Shown here piece after piece: positions 19,296 through 27,162 of a stretch of 64,000 nt of DNA; positions within the stretch are counted from its first letter, which is position 1, and each line of letters opens with the position of its first letter. The position numbers were made by a program, and so were the translations under genes. This DNA is from Chryseobacterium gregarium DSM 19109 (GTDB lineage Bacteria; Bacteroidota; Bacteroidia; Flavobacteriales; Weeksellaceae): the NCBI RefSeq assembly GCF_000430845.1, contig NZ_AUMU01000018.1, positions 39,896 to 103,895 of the forward strand, written 5' to 3'. Under the pieces are notes generated by a model. It ran no database searches, was not told where the DNA came from, and saw only the letters and a program-made list of their open reading frames with translations.

Positions 19296-20159
19296 ATGAA
19301 AGAAAGATTAAATATAATAGGAGGAGAGTGGATTTATTATAAAATTTACCTGGGGTCTAAAACAGCAGATAATTTTTTGTCGAATGAAATCAAGTCATTA
19401 GTTGATTATTTGACAGCTAATGATGTAATAGAAAAATGGTTTTTTATAAGATATAATGATCCCCAACCTCATTTAAGAATACGCTATAAATGCAATTCAT
19501 CTCAATTGCCCGTAGTCATAAACATGATGTATAATATTTTATATCCGTTGGTTCAAAACCATACAATCTGGAAAGTCCAAAATGAAACCTATAACCGGGA
19601 AATAGAAAGATACGGGTTGCATACTATAGAATTAGCAGAGTTATTTTTTAACTATGACAGTAATATGGTGATTGACTTTTTTTCTAAATATAAAAATGAT
19701 GATGAGAAAAGATGGTTATTTGCTTTAAAGGCTATTGATCATCATTTAAATTTATTTAAATATTCTTTGTTGGAAAAAAGAGATTTATTGGAGAGGCTGA
19801 GTATAAGTTTTAAAAGTGAGTTTTCAAATTCAAAGGAACTCAATACAGGACTTAATAATAAATTCAGAGAAAACAAAAAGAAAATTGCAGATTTCATTGA
19901 CAGCAATGATGAAAATATGGATGTAATTAATATTTTGACAGTAAAGAATAAAAATTTGTCAGATACTGCAGATGACATAATGAAAATTCTTGCAGACGAT
20001 ACTTCTTTAAATATGAACAGCTTCAATGCCAGCCTGATTCATATGATGCTTAACAGGATTTTTAAATCTAAGAACAGAATGAATGAATTTGTATGTTATG
20101 ACTTTTTATTTAGGTATTACAATTCTAAAATTGCAATGGAAAAATATAATGCATTATAA
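19296..20159 (+). CDS. LanB elimination-domain protein (SpaB_C type)
   Basis: A 287-residue protein of the thiopeptide-type bacteriocin biosynthesis / SpaB C-terminal family. It removes the glutamate placed by the LanB N-terminal protein and so creates the dehydro residues. The family pattern is visible: WIYYKIYLG, then VIEKWFFIRYNDPQPHLRIRYK, and QNETYNREIERYG, followed by the ELAELFF helix and a helical C terminus. It is 6 bases after the large subunit and ends the operon; a terminator follows about 50 bases later. Confidence 0.9.
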   Translation: MKERLNIIGGEWIYYKIYLGSKTADNFLSNEIKSLVDYLTANDVIEKWFFIRYNDPQPHLRIRYKCNSSQLPVVINMMYNILYPLVQNHTIWKVQNETYNREIERYGLHTIELAELFFNYDSNMVIDFFSKYKNDDEKRWLFALKAIDHHLNLFKYSLLEKRDLLERLSISFKSEFSNSKELNTGLNNKFRENKKKIADFIDSNDENMDVINILTVKNKNLSDTADDIMKILADDTSLNMNSFNASLIHMMLNRIFKSKNRMNEFVCYDFLFRYYNSKIAMEKYNAL

Positions 20160-20207
20160 TATGATTTTATCATTATACTAAATAAATAATTCACTCAGAT
20201 TATGGTG

Positions 20208-20230
20208 ACAGGGTAACTTCCCTGTTTTTA
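20208..20230 (+). terminator. terminator of the lanthipeptide operon
   Basis: ACAGGG (20208-20213) pairs with CCCTGT (20220-20225) and is followed by TTTTA. The stem is short but well placed after the last lan gene. Confidence 0.6.
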
Positions 20231-20580
20231 TTTGCATTGAAACAGTCTGATATTGGAGTAAGATTAAAGAAGTTTGTAGAAAGATGGGTGTAGGTGAAGC
20301 CACTTTTTACAATGGGAAGAAGAAATCCGGAGCTTTGGCGTTTACGGCAATTAGAGGAAGAAAACAGCAACTCATAAAGTTGGCAGCCAACTTAAATCCG
20401 GATAAGCAGATTCTTCAGGATATGCTGAAAAAAAAGTTCTAAGTCCGGTTCAGAAGCGTAAACCGGCGAGAGCAATACAGCACAATTACAGGGGTCCTCA
20501 GAGAAAAAGCGGTCATTTGATATTCCTTCGTTCAGGTGTTTATGATTATCATTTTGCCGCAACTTAGAGACTGGTGGCTG
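20231..20580 (+). pseudogene. degenerate IS3-family insertion sequence
   Basis: The first part encodes FALKQSDIGV and, after a frameshift, EVCRKMGVGEATFYN and then LAANLNPDKQILQDMLKKK, the OrfA of an IS3-group element, ending at 20442. The following bases give VQKRKPARAIQHNYRG, the beginning of OrfB, which soon breaks. No inverted terminal repeats were found. It lies directly behind the lanthipeptide operon. Confidence 0.75.
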
Positions 20581-20589
20581 AAGGCATTA

Positions 20590-20617
20590 AAGGGACAGGA
20601 TTTCTGTCCCTTGTCGT
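20590..20617. terminator. hairpin with T-rich tail
   Basis: AAGGGACAG (20590-20598) pairs with CTGTCCCTT (20604-20612), followed by GTCGTTTTTT. It may be part of the IS remnant or a terminator; no intact plus-strand gene lies just upstream. Confidence 0.45.
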
Positions 20618-20772
20618 TTTTTGGCAGTAACGCCAGGCATCAGTAACAGGCAGCTTGAAAGAAAATGCTAGAAAACTCAGGAATACATCCGGAATTATTT
20701 ACCAGGATGACCAGGTTTATCCATGCCTATATATTCTAAAGTTGCTGCTCCTGCACATTGTACAAATGCGGT

Positions 20773-21447
20773 TTAACCGTTGCTTTTCTTTTCAGTGGTA
20801 AATTTTTCAGCAATGATATAAGGCTGATTCAGGCAATAATCATCCGGGCATATCATTTCATTTCCAAAAATTAAGACTTTCATATTCTTATAATCGCTTT
20901 CGTATTCCCCGTCAATTTGAACCTGTAAATTTTCAGACTCACAAAGTCTCCTGAATGGATCAAGTAAAATTTTAGGCAAAGTAATATATTCGGCATCGCT
21001 TTCTTCAGTCATTAAACCTTTAAAGCTTTCAGGAATTTCTTTTTCTCCAAACAGATTCTGGGTGTTCCAAAAAAAGTCTTCCAGCTTTTTCCAGGAACCG
21101 ATGTCGTTTTGAAGCAATTGATAAAATTTACCAAGGAATTCGAATTTGTTATCCGGTACCCCGATGATCATGCACTGGATTTCCGGGCTCTCCATTATTT
21201 TCAGAAGCGGATGATTTTCGTAAATATTTATTTTCAGATAAGGCATCAGGTTTCCGGAATCAAAATTTTTAAAACCAAAAACATTTTCTGCATTGATGAT
21301 CCAGTCGTTTTGTTTTTCTGTTTCATCAATTAGAGTGATGTGAAGCTGAAGCCGAGCACGGTCAGCTTCAAAAACAAGTTTTTTTAAATAGGTGAAACCC
21401 TGAGAGGCAAAATTCTTTGAATTTGAAACTTCAACCAGTTCTTCCAT
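20773..21447 (-). CDS. hypothetical protein, 224 residues
   Basis: I do not recognise this protein. It is acidic, soluble, without signal peptide or membrane segment, and looks like a two-part protein: residues 1-110 with several predicted strands (LQLHITLIDE, YLKINIYEN) and a C-terminal part with ITLPKILLDPFRRLCES and a closing MICPDDYCLNQ. It stands alone between an IS3 remnant and the PIG-L gene. An immunity-type or stress protein would fit size and composition, but nothing in the sequence proves it. Confidence 0.6.
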   Translation of the reverse strand: MEELVEVSNSKNFASQGFTYLKKLVFEADRARLQLHITLIDETEKQNDWIINAENVFGFKNFDSGNLMPYLKINIYENHPLLKIMESPEIQCMIIGVPDNKFEFLGKFYQLLQNDIGSWKKLEDFFWNTQNLFGEKEIPESFKGLMTEESDAEYITLPKILLDPFRRLCESENLQVQIDGEYESDYKNMKVLIFGNEMICPDDYCLNQPYIIAEKFTTEKKSNG

Positions 21448-21750
21448 TGCTGTATGTTTTAGTGAAATTAAAGTTAGGAAAACAGGATTGGTCCTGCAAA
21501 TGTCCTGTTTTTAAAACCTTCGAAACGGCGTAATCCCAACTTTTGTCAGGGTTATTACTTAACTTAAGCGTATGATCCTGAAAACTTACCTTATTCCCAA
21601 GATACTTCCGGACGACGGCGGCAGACGTTCCGGCAGCCTTAACGGCTTCTTTCAGCCGTTTTAAACCGTCAGCAAAAAGAGCGGGTTGCCTTTTCTTTTA
21701 AGGCTGAAAGAAAAACGATTTACTTATATTTGCGCCCAAAGCAGATTCAA
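21448..21750. other. intergenic region with two inverted repeats
   Basis: AAAACAGGA (21479-21487) is repeated inverted as TCCTGTTTT (21503-21511). TTCTTTCAGCC (21647-21657) and GGCTGAAAGAA (21702-21712) form a second, wider 11-bp repeat. The latter ends about 40 bases before the PIG-L ATG and could shape the leader of that operon. AATCCCAACTTTTGTCAGG at 21533-21551 resembles the terminator-like element near 35.77 kb. Confidence 0.4.
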
Positions 21751-24255
21751 ATGTTCAAAAAACTAATCATTGTATTGATCCTTGGCTTTTCTACGGTTTT
21801 TTGTCGGGCCCAGCAGGTCCGGCCCTCAAAATCATCTGAAATTTACCGCGAACTCAAAACCCTTAAACACCTGCCTAAAGTTTTATACCTGGCGGCTCAT
21901 CCCGATGATGAAAATACAGGACTGCTCTCCTGGCTCATCAACGACCGGAATGTGGAAACGGGCTATCTGTCTTTAACCAGAGGGGACGGCGGCCAGAATT
22001 TATTAGGCACAGAGCAGGGGGCGGCGTTGGGTTTAATCCGGACCCATGAACTTTTGGAGGCCAGAAAGTTAGACGGCGCCCAACAGTTTTTTACCCGGGC
22101 GATTGATTTCGGGTTCTCTAAAAATACAACCGATACCTTTAAACAATGGGATGCAGATCTTATCACAGCGGATGTCGTCTGGGTCATCCGTCAATTCCGT
22201 CCTGATGTAATCATTTGCCGTTTTCCGCCTACCGCGGCGGCAGGCCACGGGCAACATGCGGCTTCGGCAGTGGTGGCGGAAAAAGCGTTTAAGCTGGCCG
22301 GCGATAAAACCGCTTTCCCCAACCAACTCAAATATGTTAAGGTATGGCAGCCCAAACGTGTATTGTGGAATACGTTCCGCTTCGGCGCAGTCAATACAAC
22401 GGCCGAAAATCAGCTGAAAGTTACCGTCGGGCAATATGATGCGCAGCTGGGGATGGGCTACGGTGAACTGGCAGGATTAAGCAGAAGCTTACATAAAAGC
22501 CAGGGCGCGGGAACACAGTCCGTAGCCGGGATCAGGACTGAATATTTTAGCCATGTTCTTGGTGAGCCTGCCAAAGCAGCTCTTTTTGATGGCGTAGTCA
22601 AAACCTGGACCGCAAAAGGAAACACAGATATTGACCAGTCATTGGATAAAATTATTTCCGCTTTCAATTTCAATCAGCCTGACCTGAGCTTGCCCGCTTT
22701 GCTTGTTCTACGGAAAAAGGTAATGGCAATCAATGATGTGAACCTGAAAAAGGATAAAATGACGGCACTTGACCATATTATTTTAAGCTGTGCCGGGTTT
22801 ATGGGCGAGGCCGTGACGAATCAGGCTGAAGCGGTTGCCGGAGAGCACTACAATTTCAGGTTAAACCTGATTTCAAGAGCTGAAAATCCTGTCGTTGTTG
22901 AAAATGTAAAATGGCTGAATCAGTCAGAAAGCTTCAACAGGAAACTGTCAAAAGATTCTTTAATGACCATTGAACATGACATTCAGATTCCTGCGGATGC
23001 AGCACTCACAGAACCCTACTGGCTGGCAAAACCAGCCACGGACGCGGCCACGTTCTCTGTTCCCAATGATACTTTAATCGGCCTGCCGGAGGCAGAATCA
23101 CCGTTGAATGTATTGCTTGACTTAAAAATCGGTCCGGAAAAGTTCCGGGTGAAGCTTCCTTTATCGTTCAAGAAATTAGACCCGGTTCGGGGTGATGTGG
23201 TTGAAGCCCTGCGCGTTATTCCTGCACTGGAACTGAAATTTACACAGCCGCTTTATCTGGTCAAGGAAAATGAAGATCTCCGTTTAAGTTTAAATGTTAA
23301 GGTAAATTCCAATAAACAATACAATAAAGGGACTCTGAACCTGATGTATAACGGTGAACGGTTAGGCACCGCTGATGTCAATCCGGTCACTGAAAAAGAT
23401 TTTACCATCGATTACGTTATTCCAAAAACCAAGCTTGCCTCAATCCATTCAAACCGTCTGCAACTGGATGCTGATTTTGTTGCAGATGGAGTCACCTATA
23501 ACAAAAAACAGGTATTGATCCAGTACCCGCATCTGCCTTCCCTACAATATTTTGTGCCTGCATCGGTAACCGTCATGAAAGGCGATATCCGGGCGACGGT
23601 TAAAAAAGTGGGCTACATCCAGGGGGCGGGCGATTTCATTCCTGAGTTCCTGCGCATAGCCGGTATCCAGGTAGAGATTTTGAAAGATGAAGATTTTTAT
23701 GGCAACCCGGATGGATCAGGCGGAAACGGCAGCCAGAACAGGCTGTCGCAATATGATGCCATCGTCCTGGGGGTCCGTGCCAATAACACGGAGAAAAAGC
23801 TGGGCCGCTGGATGCCTTTCTTATGGTCTTATGTAAAAGCCGGAGGCAATCTGGTGATGCAGTACAACACCAGCCAGGATACCACCGTTAAACAATTGGG
23901 GATCTACAGTTTCAGCATTGCCAATAAGCGCGTGACCGAAGAAAATGCGGCGGTTACCTTTTTAAATCCAGCTCATAAATTACTCAACTTCCCGAACAAA
24001 ATTACGGCGGATGATTTTAAGGGCTGGGTGCAGGAGCGCGGCGCCTATTTCCCGGACCAATGGGATGCGGCGTATCAACCGCTTTTTGAAATGCACGATA
24101 CCGGGGAAGAGCCTCTGCAGGGCTCCACTTTATATGCCCCATACGGCAAGGGTAATTTTATCTATACCCCGCTGGCCTTTTTCAGGCAGCTGCCTGCAGG
24201 AAATGTGGGGGCGGCCCGTTTATTTTTAAACTTTTTATCGGCACAGAAAAACTGA
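21751..24255 (+). CDS. exported PIG-L family deacetylase
   Basis: An 834-residue protein from the ATG at 21751, with a signal peptide (LIIVLILGFSTVFCRAQ). The PIG-L zinc deacetylase domain occupies about residues 40-300: the AHPDDE motif is at residues 49-54 and a GHGQHAAS stretch gives the third zinc ligand. The remaining 500 residues form strand-rich regions and a C-terminal Rossmann/GATase-like segment (YDAIVLGVRANNTE, then AGGNLVMQYNT). Expected to deacetylate an amino sugar in the periplasm. Its stop codon overlaps a 34-codon gene, which overlaps a sodium:solute symporter, so uptake and deacylation of one compound are probably linked. The whole block is GC-rich for this window. Confidence 0.88.
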   Translation: MFKKLIIVLILGFSTVFCRAQQVRPSKSSEIYRELKTLKHLPKVLYLAAHPDDENTGLLSWLINDRNVETGYLSLTRGDGGQNLLGTEQGAALGLIRTHELLEARKLDGAQQFFTRAIDFGFSKNTTDTFKQWDADLITADVVWVIRQFRPDVIICRFPPTAAAGHGQHAASAVVAEKAFKLAGDKTAFPNQLKYVKVWQPKRVLWNTFRFGAVNTTAENQLKVTVGQYDAQLGMGYGELAGLSRSLHKSQGAGTQSVAGIRTEYFSHVLGEPAKAALFDGVVKTWTAKGNTDIDQSLDKIISAFNFNQPDLSLPALLVLRKKVMAINDVNLKKDKMTALDHIILSCAGFMGEAVTNQAEAVAGEHYNFRLNLISRAENPVVVENVKWLNQSESFNRKLSKDSLMTIEHDIQIPADAALTEPYWLAKPATDAATFSVPNDTLIGLPEAESPLNVLLDLKIGPEKFRVKLPLSFKKLDPVRGDVVEALRVIPALELKFTQPLYLVKENEDLRLSLNVKVNSNKQYNKGTLNLMYNGERLGTADVNPVTEKDFTIDYVIPKTKLASIHSNRLQLDADFVADGVTYNKKQVLIQYPHLPSLQYFVPASVTVMKGDIRATVKKVGYIQGAGDFIPEFLRIAGIQVEILKDEDFYGNPDGSGGNGSQNRLSQYDAIVLGVRANNTEKKLGRWMPFLWSYVKAGGNLVMQYNTSQDTTVKQLGIYSFSIANKRVTEENAAVTFLNPAHKLLNFPNKITADDFKGWVQERGAYFPDQWDAAYQPLFEMHDTGEEPLQGSTLYAPYGKGNFIYTPLAFFRQLPAGNVGAARLFLNFLSAQKN

Positions 24256-24359
24256 TGAGCAATCAACTTAAAAACTGGAATACCTGGTACATCCTATTAG
24301 CCGTTGCATTGGTAGGTCAGATCATATTTTATTATTTATTTACTAAATTCTGGGCATGA
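24255..24359 (+). CDS. 34-residue single-span membrane peptide
   Basis: A short gene whose ATG overlaps the TGA of the PIG-L gene (TGATG) and whose TGA overlaps the ATG of the symporter (ATGA). The peptide starts MSNQLKNWNTWYILLAVAL and goes on with a hydrophobic helix to an aromatic end (FTKFWA): one membrane span of about 20 residues. The double overlap means translational coupling across three genes, which argues that it is really translated. Likely a small partner of the symporter; function inferred only from position. Confidence 0.75.
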   Translation: MSNQLKNWNTWYILLAVALVGQIIFYYLFTKFWA

Positions 24360-26047
24360 GTACGATAGACTGGACCGTTCTTATTTTCACCCTTGTTGCC
24401 GTGGTGGTGTACGGCGTATATATCGGCCGCGGCCAGAAAAGCAACGCCTCCTACCTGAAAGCCGACAATAAAATGCCCTGGTACATCGTGCTGATCGGGA
24501 TTATGGCGACACAGGCCAGTGCCATTACCTTTCTTTCAGCACCGGGACAGGCGTATACCGACGGCATGCGTTTCGTTCAGTATTACTTCGGCCTGCCTTT
24601 GGCGATGATCGTGATCTGCATCACGTTCATCCCGATTTTTCAGCGCCTGAATGTGTACACCGCCTATGAATACCTGGAGAACCGTTTCGATAAGAAAACA
24701 AGGGTGCTCACGTCACTGCTTTTTCTTTTCTCCAGGGGCTTGTCCACGGGAATCAGCATTTACGCGCCGAGCATCATCCTGTCAAGCGTCCTCAACTGGA
24801 ATATTTATGTAACCAATGTATTAACGGGCGGCATCCTGATGATTTATACCTATGTCGGCGGTGCAAAGGCGATTGCCCACACCCAGAAACTACAGTTCCT
24901 CATTATCCTGGGAACCATGGCTTTTGCCGGGTACCTGCTGATCCAGGATATGCCGGGCGGCATCGGTTTTAAGGATGCGCTGTATCTCGCAGGAAAATCC
25001 GGAAAGCTCAATGTCATCACCACGGAATTCGACTGGAAGGATAAATACAACATCTGGAGCGGGCTGATCGGCGGTTTCTTCCTGGCCCTTTCTTATTTTG
25101 GGACCGACCAGAGCCAGGTCGGGCGGTATATTACGGCAAAAGACAATACCAACGCAAAAATGGGCCTGCTGCTGAACGGATTGGTTAAAATCCCGATGCA
25201 GTTTGCCATTCTCCTGATCGGGGCGCTGCTGTTCGCCTTCTTTTCCCTGAAACCGGCCCCGGTTTATTTTAACGAACGCTCGTATCAGCATCTCAGGGAA
25301 ACACAGCCTGAACAGGCGGCGGCTTTTGAAAAAGAGCACCAGGACCTGCAAACGAAATTCAATGCAGAATCGAAAGAAATTTTAAAGCTGAAAGAAACGC
25401 ATTCTCCCCGACTTAACAAAACAGTTGAGGATTTTAAAAACACACAGACCGCAGTGAAAGAATTGCATGGCAGGGTAGAAGAGGCGATCAATAAGTCAGA
25501 CTACAATGCGGAGAAAACCGATACCAATTATATTTTCCTGTATTTCGTAAAAAATACCCTGCCTGCAGGGATGATCGGTCTCCTGTTTGCCGTTATTTTC
25601 CTGGCCAGCTGGGGTTCCATTTCCGCGGCGCTCAATTCCCTTGCCGCCTGCTCATTGAAAGATGTCCATCTGATCTTTAAAAAAGAAATTCCTGATGATG
25701 CCACCGAGCTCAAGTACAGCCGCCTGCACACGTTAGCCTGGGGCATCTTCTCCATCGGCGTCGCGATGTTTGCCACGCAGATGGGTTCCCTTATAGAAGC
25801 GGTGAATGTATTGGGTTCCCTTTTCTACGGCCCGATCCTGGGGATTTTCCTGGTTGCCTTCTACTATAAGAAAGTCGACGGGGCGAATGTATTTATTTCT
25901 GCCATCTTATCAGAAATTGCGGTGATTGCCGTGTATCAGTTCGATATCGTTTCTTTCCTCTGGCTCAACGTCATCGGGGCCGCGGCAGTCATTATATTTT
26001 CTACCGTCGCGTTGCTGTTTTATAAGCCGAAAGCCGTAAATTCGTAG
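24356..26047 (+). CDS. sodium:solute symporter (SSS family)
   Basis: A 563-residue inner-membrane symporter of the SSS family (PutP/SGLT fold). MPWYIVLIGIMATQASAITFLSAPG is the family hallmark, together with the YEYLENRF loop, the GGAKAIAHTQKLQ stretch and SYFGTDQSQVGRYI. About 13 helices are expected. Unusual: between two helices there is a hydrophilic, coiled-coil-like insertion at roughly residues 301-386 (heptad-rich, with many Glu and Lys). Coupled to the small membrane peptide and the PIG-L deacetylase. Substrate probably an acetylated sugar or related compound; this is inferred from the partner enzyme. Confidence 0.92.
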   Translation: MSTIDWTVLIFTLVAVVVYGVYIGRGQKSNASYLKADNKMPWYIVLIGIMATQASAITFLSAPGQAYTDGMRFVQYYFGLPLAMIVICITFIPIFQRLNVYTAYEYLENRFDKKTRVLTSLLFLFSRGLSTGISIYAPSIILSSVLNWNIYVTNVLTGGILMIYTYVGGAKAIAHTQKLQFLIILGTMAFAGYLLIQDMPGGIGFKDALYLAGKSGKLNVITTEFDWKDKYNIWSGLIGGFFLALSYFGTDQSQVGRYITAKDNTNAKMGLLLNGLVKIPMQFAILLIGALLFAFFSLKPAPVYFNERSYQHLRETQPEQAAAFEKEHQDLQTKFNAESKEILKLKETHSPRLNKTVEDFKNTQTAVKELHGRVEEAINKSDYNAEKTDTNYIFLYFVKNTLPAGMIGLLFAVIFLASWGSISAALNSLAACSLKDVHLIFKKEIPDDATELKYSRLHTLAWGIFSIGVAMFATQMGSLIEAVNVLGSLFYGPILGIFLVAFYYKKVDGANVFISAILSEIAVIAVYQFDIVSFLWLNVIGAAAVIIFSTVALLFYKPKAVNS

Positions 26048-26091
26048 ACATACAACAATAATAATAACAATAAACAATAAATAAAAATAGT

Positions 26092-26610
26092 ATGAAATCA
26101 ATCCTAAAATCGGCGACCGTTCTTGTTGCGGCCATGACGATCTCCGTAAATGCCTTTGCGCAGGAAACCAAAAAACCGGCCAGCCCACCCATGACGGCGA
26201 CGGGAAAAATCAAGGATGCCACCATTACCATCGCCTACAGCAGTCCTTCTGTGAAAGGCCGTACCATCTGGGGTGGCCTGGAAGCGTATGATAAAGTGTG
26301 GCGTGCCGGTGCCAATGAAGCCACGACTTTCGAGACGGATAAAAACATTACCGTTCAGGGTAAACCGTTACCTGCAGGGAAATACAGCTTTTTCCTGATC
26401 CCTAAAGCAAGCGGAACCTGGACTGCCGTTTTTAACAAAGAGCCAAAACAGTGGGGCGCCTATAAATACGAAGAATCTAAAGATGCTTTACGGGTAGATG
26501 TTAAAACAAAAGCATTACCGGCAACCCAGGAAACTTTGGTGTATAAAATCAACAAAAACGGGTTCACCATGGATTGGGATAAAATCTCGGTTCCTGTAGA
26601 GATTAAATAA
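26092..26610 (+). CDS. DUF2911 exported protein
   Basis: A 172-residue protein with a signal peptide ([15 protein letters not shown]) and a DUF2911 domain: [20 protein letters not shown], then [17 protein letters not shown] and [15 protein letters not shown]2911 proteins are widespread in Bacteroidota; their function is unknown. It is 44 bases downstream of the symporter and shares its high GC content, so it belongs to the same unit. A terminator follows. Confidence 0.92.
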   Translation: MKSILKSATVLVAAMTISVNAFAQETKKPASPPMTATGKIKDATITIAYSSPSVKGRTIWGGLEAYDKVWRAGANEATTFETDKNITVQGKPLPAGKYSFFLIPKASGTWTAVFNKEPKQWGAYKYEESKDALRVDVKTKALPATQETLVYKINKNGFTMDWDKISVPVEIK

Positions 26611-26629
26611 ATTCACCTATAGAAAAGCT

Positions 26630-26653
26630 AAAATCCCGGTAATGCGGGATTTT
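26630..26653 (+). terminator. terminator after DUF2911 gene
   Basis: AAAATCCCG (26630-26638) pairs perfectly with CGGGATTTT (26645-26653). It ends the GC-rich block; immediately beyond it the base composition drops. Confidence 0.8.
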
Positions 26654-26709
26654 CTGTTTGTAATTTTGATTAGGTAGTAAAGATGACCAAATTTCCACAG
26701 CTGATAGTA

Positions 26710-27157
26710 CTATTGCATTAGGAAGTTCGTGTTTCTTTTTTTCAGTTGTTTACAGTAGCTAGTAACAATGACTTTAAGATAGGCCTTGTCATAGGGGATA
26801 GAACAGACCTTTCCATACACGATAAGGTGATCTAACGTTTTGGAAAGATCTTTGAAATCTAGATAGATATCCAATTTTGGTAAAGCAAAATAAGGTTTAA
26901 ATGTTTCTAAGTTTTTTAAAATTTTACCTTTATTATAAATGGTTTTCTTAAATTGGTTTATGTCATTTTGACTACTTAAGATTTCTTCTCTTATATTACT
27001 TTGTATTTCATTTTTAGTTATCTCTGTCAAGTATAGATTTACAGTTTGATCTTTTCCAAATTGAAAGAGACATTGTAAATTTGTGCTGTCAAAAAAATTA
27101 TTTGATATAAAAACTTCTGTATCAATATATACATTTCTAGTTTTCAGTATATTCCAT
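26710..27157 (-). pseudogene. PIN-domain (DUF4935-like) gene, frameshifted and truncated
   Basis: The frame read from about 27140 down gives RNVYIDTEVFISNNF, followed by LYLTEITKNEIQSNI, the first two acidic positions of a PIN ribonuclease domain. The ATG at 27155-27157, six bases after the preceding nuclease gene, is one base out of frame with it: it reaches a stop after six codons. One extra base near 27139 explains this. The protein also ends after about 148 codons, before the last PIN Asp residues. So the gene is broken twice. Its tight spacing shows it once formed an operon with the PD-(D/E)XK gene. Confidence 0.65.
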
Positions 27158-27162
27158 TATTT

